A stretch of DNA of 60,000 nucleotides from Hydractinia symbiolongicarpus (taxonomy: Eukaryota > Cnidaria > Hydrozoa > Anthoathecata > Hydractiniidae), in NCBI RefSeq assembly GCF_029227915.1, contig NC_079876.1, positions 28,929,828 through 28,989,827 on the forward strand, in the 5' to 3' direction. The notes beneath the pieces were generated by a model that ran no database searches, was not told the DNA's origin, and was given only the letters and a program-made list of their open reading frames with translations. Positions 13,001 to 22,000 of this stretch are shown here, piece after piece; the stretch's first letter is position 1, and each line of letters begins with the position of its first letter. A program made the position numbers and the translations under genes.

Positions 13001-16000
13001 TTGATATATTTTCTCGACTGGGATTACCAGAAATATAATCGTGAGTACAAAACATTTGGCGGTCGTATGTTTTTACAAATAAGCGCCTTTCCAGGAGAAA
13101 CTTGCGGAGGAATAAAAAAACAAAACAAAGTTGGAAAAATTAACCGAGCATAAATTAACCCTGCATAAATTAATCCTCCATAAATTATTCCTGCATGAAT
13201 TATTCCTGCATAAATTAATCCTCTATAAATTATTCCTGCATGAATTAATCCTCCATAAATTAATCCTCTATAAATTAATCCTGCATCAATTAATGAAAAA
13301 ATTTCTAAAAGTAATAAAATTATTTATATATTATATAAAAACGAGTTAAAAATTTTTCGTAAAGATGATGTAGACTAAAAAGATTCGAGAAGGAGATAAC
13401 TGCGAGAACGAAAAAGAGAGGACTGTTGGGGACTTGATGCCTAATGTGTGCCAGCTATTAGAACAAACAAACAACAAAAATAAATATTGAAACAACAAAC
13501 AATATAAAAAACAATATAATAACTAAAACAGAATGTCAAAGCCTGGCTTCGTCACATGCGAAGCTGAAGTCATCAGCTGGCTCCACGTTAACCTTCACAG
13601 AACGACTACCCCTCAGACACAACAAAGCAGAACGCATTATTACAAAACTTAATTTACATCTTATCCATGACATTATTCGTTCATACTTTTGTCCCGTCTT
13701 GTTAGCAATCTTTTCAGCGAGATGTTTGTGAAATATGGTACCTTCTTGACTCATACCTCCATTAATGGAAAAAACAAGTGGAGTGAATGAGCCATGTTCA
13801 AGGTTGATGACGCGGTCGTTATATTTCCTCTTCTTTTCGCTCTCGTGATTCCTATATATTGCTGCTACTGGAATGTTCGCATCAATTAATTCTCGTAAGG
13901 CACTAGTTTTTGTTCAAGCGATGTGATATTTTTTTTATTGTCCAGGTGTATATTTTGGATGTGGTAACGAAACAAGTTTCGTTGTTCGGTCAAAGCATCC
14001 TTCCAGTATTTGTGAAGCCGAATTCAATTGATCACGTGGATTCGTCTGCTGAATCGTTTTGTTTAAATGAAGGTAGTATACAGTTAAAGCTGTATCAATC
14101 ATCGCAGCATGGAACAAATTCTGATAAAACTTTTCTTAAGAGGTAGGTAAATGAGCTTCTTTTCATACGAAGTTTGTTCGTGAAGTAGAATCTCAGCACT
14201 CTCTTTATGTTAAAAATTGCGTATGCATGAGCAATATACATTATAAAACGTTTTTCTTTACGATCATGCTTGCTAGTTTTAAGGCCTAATATTTGAGGTT
14301 AACTAGTCGGTGGCCCGTGAAAAATCCACGGGTTCGTCCGTTCTTTTTATACTGCGTTGCGTGCGTGTCGCTACTTGCGGTACCATTGTGCGTGACAGAC
14401 AGACGCACACGGTTATTATAATATAGACTAGTCGTTACCCGTGAAAAAATCCACGGAGTCGCCCGTCCTTTATATTTACCCGTCGCAAAAAAGTGGATAA
14501 AAATATATCGCATTTGATATTCGTGTTTCCGTAACATCATTTTGTAACTCAGCGGGGGTTCCGCGTGGAGACAGACAGACGACGACTATTATTATAGAGA
14601 TAAATTGATAAATAAATGAATGCATGAATGAATGAATGAATGAATTTAGTGTGTAGAAAAGCGATGAGATGTATAAGAGAAGTAAACAATAACAACTAAA
14701 AAAGTTAATAAAATAGTCAATGATTTCAACTTCAATAAAGTATTAGCAAAGCCACCTTCGTTTTGTAGTTCAATACCTTGCAGCAGCCTACTTGTGCGTC
14801 TCCTTCCTGCTGCGTGCTACCCAGACGGAGAAGCGAAGAAGGCAGCAGATTTTCCTGAAGATGAATGGGTCGCAGAAGGTGTTCTTGTACCTCCAAGATC
14901 TTACCACGAAGGTGAGAGGGTAGCGTAACACTGGTTTTCTGTCTTCTGGTTTAATTTGTTATGAATTGATTATGTTGTCGCCGTAAGTTTTTTCCTTCTT
15001 AATGTGGGGTTGACAAACGGGATGACGGTGCTTGCGAGACGTTTTATTTTTAGTCAAGCCTGTAGCGTTGGCATTAGTATTATAACACTTGCTGTAGCTA
15101 GTATTGTTTTTAATTAGGTAGATATGATTCACAACAGTGTCGACCAACACCTTCAGTAGTTGAGTTGTTTCATTTTTTCAACAACAGAGCTACAGTGATG
15201 GTCAAAGATGCTGCAAAACAAATCGCACCTGATGGACGCAAAACAAAAAATGAGGAAGGATTGCTCGAATGGTTGAAGGTAACATAGGGGCAAAAGTTGT
15301 GAGGGAGTTTGAGGGGTATAAATTTGGGACGGGTTGATCGAATTTCGGTTTCCAACAGCTGTAACTTTTCAACGGATGATTAAGTCGATACGTCTTGCAA
15401 AATCATTTCGAATGTTTTCATCTGAAATTATACCTGCTCAAGATACCGACGCTAAAAATTGGAAATATTTAAAAAATCGAAATAAATAACAATAATCCTC
15501 ATAATCCAACAAAAATTTGAGTGTGTTAATTTTGTAACTTGTTGTCGCGATCAACCCACAAATAATTGATTGCCTTTGTTAGCGTTCCTTAGTCCTGATA
15601 CATGATGAAGCAGTCGAGTACATCCAAGATCGAGAGTTTGTCTTCAAAACTTGCCAGTACAGTTCTTATTACTTATTCAGTCACTGACGCATCTAAAGTG
15701 TGACATGTCTCTCGTTTAGGGCAAATTCAAGTTACAGGAACAGACTGTTTTGTTTAATACAAAATATCTTCTCAAGTATGATTCATTACATGGTTTATGC
15801 GTAAGTCAATTTTTTAGATTCTTTTTGGTATTATCTAGAGCATGTGATCCGAGATTTCAAAACGAGAGCAGGCGAGGCTTTATAAATAGCAAGATAAACC
15901 CACAATACACTTACGACAATGTCTACTTTTGTCATGCAAATGTGAGATTTGAACCTTACCTTAAGCAGTCCATGTTTTGTCCGCATGTTTTGTCAATTTT

Positions 16001-19000
16001 TATTTCAGGTGCGTCTTGAGCGGGCGCAGAATATTTTGTGGAATGGCTTTACCTTTGCAACTCTGTGTATGTCTCCACCAAGCGCATATTACCAGGTAAA
16101 TGTTTATACTGTGTGTAGTATAAAAAAATTGCGAGATCTTCATGTGGAATATTCTTTCATGGCTCTTTCTTCAGGGTTCTGTTGACGATCCACTAATTGT
16201 GTTGACTCAGATTGATCCTGACTCATTGCAACGTCATCCTCAATGGTTCGAAACTACCAAGGTTTGTTAACTTGTGAGCAATCTCTTCTCCACACTTGGT
16301 TGCTTGCATGCTTCATACTATTTATAATAAACGCTGGTACGCGATTGTCTGTAGATATGGAATGATAAAAAGAGAAAAGAGCAACGCGGAATTTTGTCAC
16401 GTATAAAAACATTCCAAAGCTATATAGATCATGAATGGTTTACTTTTTCAGGTATTGCCGCGAAGACAATTTCATCCTAATCTTGCTGTGATTGTTCATT
16501 TATATGAAGTTGTGCCACAGGAAAATATCTTTACAATCAGCTCGCAGGTATCCAGTGAACTTATTTCTTTCGTTCGTTCTTGTTTTAGCACGTTGATTTA
16601 AAGTGCACGCATCAAAGTGCTCAATATTGCGCAATATTTTTCACACATTGTCCGTTTCAAAAGTCATAGTCAATTTGAAATATTTAAAAGCCCAGCAAGG
16701 GCTACGGTGTATAAAAACATAATTTTTCACGGATCGAAGTGGACTTTTGTCCTAACGCACTCGTTCTTTCGTGTTAGGCGTGGACCGTGCTACCAGTATG
16801 TACAATGGGATATCTTTCATATGGTGTTTATCAGTTACCAGTCTTTCAAGGTGCTCCTTCCAAGGTATTATTACATACCTATTTGATGTTCGTTACTTTT
16901 CTGTTGATCATCTCAAGTGCTTCCTCTTTTGTTCAGCAACTTATCAGTGACATCCAGTCACAACCTTTGATACCAGCAATTGCCACTATGCGCAAGAAGA
17001 AATTGATAAAAGTCATCGATGGAACGTCCGTGTATCTTCGTATTGGAGATCCAAGAAGAATTGACGAGCTGGAGAATGAAGAAGTAATTGTCTGTATTTT
17101 ATTGTTTATCAATTTAAGGTGTAATAAGGACTAACAAAGGACTCCATCTTAGTTTTTTATTGTACAGTACAACCTGCTGTAACGACTACTAGTATAAGAT
17201 AGCCACCTGTCTTATACGACCACATTTGGGTCCCCCCAATGTCTTTTACAGTCATTTGATACTCTATAAGACGACCACCTGCCTAAAGCGACCAGCAACC
17301 ACCTTACAGAAGTGTTTTATGAAATGGCCACCTGCCTTTTAATTCCTCAGAGTGGTCGTCTTCTACAGGTTTGATTGTATTTCTGTCACACTTCTTTTCA
17401 TTTTTTCAAAATTGCTGTTTTGTTCTACAGATACAAAAAACACAATTCGTGCGATCTACTTTGTGCTTTTTAGATGAAAGTAAACCAGACGTACTTGCCA
17501 CGCTCTAACAAATTTTTAAGCTCTATGCAATCAAAATCCGTTCGAACGTTAACACCAGCTGGTATCCCTGTGGATGATTACATCATCAATGTTGGGAAAG
17601 CCTTTCAGAATGTAAGTTCGTCTTAGCTCACATTTCGTATTATTAAAGATTGCATAAAGCTGGAGTAACTAATCGGAAAAGATTGATCTGGTTAGAAGAA
17701 AGTAAGATATTTCGTAATATGGTAAAAACATTAGAAGCTTAAAATTTGTGAAGAATTATTTTTGTCGAGGAAAATTTTGAAAACATAATTTTTGCTCTAA
17801 AAAGTTAGATATGCTTAGTTAGATATTCTTCAGATTCAATTCCGGTCATTTTATCTTTAATTGCTGCGGAAAATGTAACTTTAATAAAGTTATCTTAAGA
17901 ATTTTAAGAAATTAATCGCTGCAGTCGATGTAACTTTAAAAAATTAATTGCTAAAGTGGATATAACTTTGGGTAAATTAATATTTATGTGTGTCAGTACA
18001 TCTTTAGGAACTTGCATACCAAAGTCCCACAAGTTTCCAATTTTACCGGTCCCGCCAAAGTTTTATGGGTTTTAAGGAGAAATGTATTTTTCGGGTTTTG
18101 TTCAAATGTCTTAAACAACCCTTTATATTTTTATAAGGAAATCAGTATCCTTTTTTTATAGGTGGAATTTTTTTTTGTAAAAATAGGAAAACAACCTGAA
18201 ATGTAATTTTGAGGATTTAAATATGTTTTGAGGATTCTACAAGGTATGAAACCCAAAATGTTAGGTCTAGCATACGCATACTTTGACGTTTTTCTTATTT
18301 GGTCTTTATAGTTACTTCAAGCAGTTTTTGAAAAACATCAGACCACAAACACGTAACCAAGAAAGACGCTTAGAGAAGTGAAACATCCTGTTTTGTCTTA
18401 GCCAATCAGAAATACTGTTATTTATTTGTTCTTAAGTATTTCTGTAGTAAATTCAACGTGGTTAGTTGCAGTTAAGGCGATTTTTTTCAAATAAAGGAGA
18501 CCAGAGATGGAATTTGAAATTTCTTGTTAAAAAGTTTTCAGTTTCCTAAAATGGATGTGTTTATTTGAAAGGCGTATGACTCTTTTACTAAAAGATCTTG
18601 TCCGAATAAAGATCCTGTCCGAATAAAGATCCTGTCCGAATAAAGATCCTGTCCGAATAAAGATCCTGAGTGTTTTATAATGACTGTTGTCAAAACTTTC
18701 CCTGTCCCTTTTTTTATTTCCTTAAATTATTACCCTAAGAAATTTTAGTGGTTATATATTATACAGAGTTAAGTAGTATATTTTATAGATAAAGTTATTT
18801 ATTTTGTACGTAATATAAAACCAAGAAGAATAGATTTATATTGTAAAGTTTTAACGCACAAATCATTTTTTACTATTAATTGGAAGTTGACGATGGTCAG
18901 AGTGTCACGATTGAAATGTGAAATTGTAAAGTTTTTACGCACAAATCATTTTTTACTGTTAATTGGAAGTTGACGAGTACCAACTGTTGAAATGTGAAAA

Positions 19001-22000
19001 CATAAATTGCATCAGTTTAGGGGTTCAAAAAGTTTTACTCCAATATTCGTCATTTTTTTACCCATCACTTAAGTTTGGCATGTTCCATTTTCAATCTAAT
19101 CCTTTCTTTTTTAAGAAGCAAAAAAAAAGATTATGATAGGTGCACAGAAGATATAATTTCACATCTAACCAACAACTGAAATAATCGATTATCGCAACAA
19201 TCAATCAAACCTCGCTACATCCTTCTGTTTCCAGGAAAAGTGCAGGGTTTTCAGGAGTGTTAAAATTCAACATTCCCATAATTCAAGAATAACCTACGTG
19301 ATTTAAAAACTTTTTTATCTGTGTAGGGGACACGCACGTTATTTAAAAGTTCAAAACTTACACTGCAACATATCTCCTAAAAACAACCCCTTGACACACA
19401 CACACTTTTGAGCCAATTTAACCTTGTACTTACACTCCAGAGCAGTTTTTTAGAAATTTAACCCAACTTTGGAAGAATCTCTATTTAAAGGAGACGTCTC
19501 GGTTTTGGCAGGGGCCGCGAGTAAATCATTTTTGTGCATTTCTTAAAACGAAAGTGAAAGCAAACCTTTTGGGAGGGAGCAAAGCGTGATTCCCACGTAA
19601 AAGAAAGATGGCGCCTAAAAAACGAGTGACGGATATAAATCCCATTGTAGCAGAGAAATTAAAGGAACATCCAGTTCCATCCCTCCGAGGTAACTACCCA
19701 TCTAAAACGTAGCCAAACATTTTTTTAGATTTTGCTTTTCATATTTTATAAAGTTGGCTAAAGCGTTGTAAGATAAGATAAGATTCGTGATTAGCTCGTT
19801 GAGACCGTCTTAAAATACATCCATTTCTGTTTCTCTGTTGCTAGCTAGCCATCTTAGCTGTCTATAGATTGAACAGATTAGTAGCTACCTATAGTTAGCT
19901 ATTGACAAGATGTGATTGTCTTTTTTATTAGAGGGCGCATCCACAGAAACAGAATGCCCCTAAGAAAGGTGCTGATAAAAAAACTAACATTTGCTGAAGG
20001 TTAGGCATTTTAAAAAGAGACTCAAGCCATTGCTTCAGTTTTATTTTCAGCTGTAAACTCTTAGGGAAAAGATGCTAAGTCTTTTTAGCAGATTTCTTCT
20101 CACGGAGGTGTTTTTGAGGCGTTGGAGCGTAGATTATTTAGATCTTTCGTGTCTATAGCTATGTATATACTTATGTAGATTCCTAACAATAGATTTGTGC
20201 TATAGAATGGACTGAAAAGTCCTTTTTCACATTTTTGTGACAACTTCAGCATAAGGGTGCTTTAATTTTTCTTTGAAATTGTCGAAAAATGTATATATGT
20301 CATGTTAAATATTCTGACGTTGCAACACGGCATCAATAACATTAATGTAACTCCAATATTTATAATTTAAGTTAATTAAGCAATTACAATGCACTTAAAA
20401 CTTTGAGGCCAAACAACTTGGAAGCAGGGTGGTGAATAAGTCTTAATAACATAACTTTACTTCATCAAATAAATTAGTATGATGATTCTCAATTTTTAAA
20501 TGATCTAGGATAATACTAACCCTTACACTTTCTCCTAATAATGTTTTGTAATTTTATTTTAGTCAGAACATTTATTGCTTTGGGTTTTAGAATAACACAA
20601 AATTGATAGAAACAATGCATTTCTATTAAAATGAGTAGATACAACACATTCAGTATGCATAGACTATTTATAGAATTTTTTGGGGAATGGGTGGGAATGC
20701 AGGTGTCTCCTAAGTGCTTCGTCATATGCACAAATATATAATGCATATCCTGAGTGTAAGGATATGCATTATAGGTGTCTTCATGCTCCAAGTGTCAGAA
20801 ACATGAGACAGTGGTGTTTTCTCTCATACCCTGAGCGTCAGGTGTTTGAGTGAATGAGATGCCTTAAGCGTCCAGTGCGTCGACATGCCCAGAGTGACAG
20901 GTGCATGTTTGCTATTCCAATAATGATTACAGTGCACATATCTACAACTACATGTTCTGAGCATCAGGCACATGCAAAATATATACTTGTGTTTTATTCA
21001 TATACCCTGAGCATCAGTTGTATGAGAGATACCCTAAGCATCAGGTGCATCGACATGTCCTGAGCACATGCTAATTACTAGTGTTTTTATTCATACCTGG
21101 AGCGCTTAATTGTAGGGGGGGGGGGGGCGAATAAGCAGAGGGGTGGGTAATCTGGGTAAAATTTCTTAAAGTGGGGAGGTCATAATATAATGACCTAAGG
21201 GGGGATTACTAAATTTTCTTTAAAATAGGGGAAAAAAACGACTAACTATAAATAAATTAACACTAGTGAAACAACTAAAAATAGAGATAACAATGCTTTT
21301 CACATGTTTAAGGAATAAACTGTTCTGACATTTTGTTGATATTTGTTATTTTTAAACCTGTAAATAGCATTTGTTCTTAAGATTTGTTCCAAAAGAGAGT
21401 TGTGTTTTGATTATAAAAGAGATTCTGCTTTATGATATCCAAAACGTATTATGGCGGGTGATAATAAAATGAGGGGGTCTCATTCTAAAATTTCAATAAA
21501 ATGGGGGGGGGTCATTATAAATGATTTAAGGGGTAAAAAATTCAAAAAAGTACAATTTGACGCTTCCCCCTACAATTAAGTACAAAAGAGTATTCAAGTG
21601 CTACTGATTGAGATGCCCTGCATGTCAGGCACACCTCAATGAGCGTTAGCAAATATGGTGAACACATGTATACACGTCCTGAGCATCAGGTACGTTTTTC
21701 AATGGCTTGTATCAACACATTACTTGCCTAAACAGCTGACAAAGGATGCTCAACACACCCACCAATTAAATTAGAGGATACTCGTTGATTTTACCTTTGG
21801 ACTAAAACCCTGACATAACATGGGCGAAAATAAATACCAGGGAGGTAGAAGCAACTGTCTGGTTGTGTTCTGGTGCGTGCTCCAATAACAGCTGTGATAC
21901 AGTTGTCTTTAGTTGCATTAGAGATATCCATGATATTTCTATTCGATTCCATTGCACCACGATGATAAATTGAATTGATATCTCCCATCCACCACTTGTA

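Larger units (their letters stand above)
10248..14911 (+). other. CCDC17: CCDC17-like gene: exons of the middle region
   Basis: Exons read here: 10248-10416, 10782-10882, about 11115-11190, 11291-11425, 12003-12119, 12527-12691, 13946-14142 and 14769-14911. They encode the rest of the second block ([36 protein letters not shown]) and the third ([65 protein letters not shown]). Seven of eight are in phase. The exon at 11115-11190 is fixed at its 3' end (SSELQ, phase 0), but with an acceptor at CAG 11112-11114 it starts one base out of register with the preceding exon. Its 5' boundary, or the donor before it, is therefore unresolved. Confidence 0.7.

Noticed and set aside
13131-13349. Open frame encoding a His-Lys-Leu repeat protein
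   Set aside because: It is created by a 15-bp AT-rich tandem repeat in an intron, with no start context and no homology.
631-17611. Host gene as nephrocystin-4
   Set aside because: Considered because of the large beta-rich ciliary-type sequence, but the motifs do not follow NPHP4; the first exons match the order of CCDC17 segments far better.
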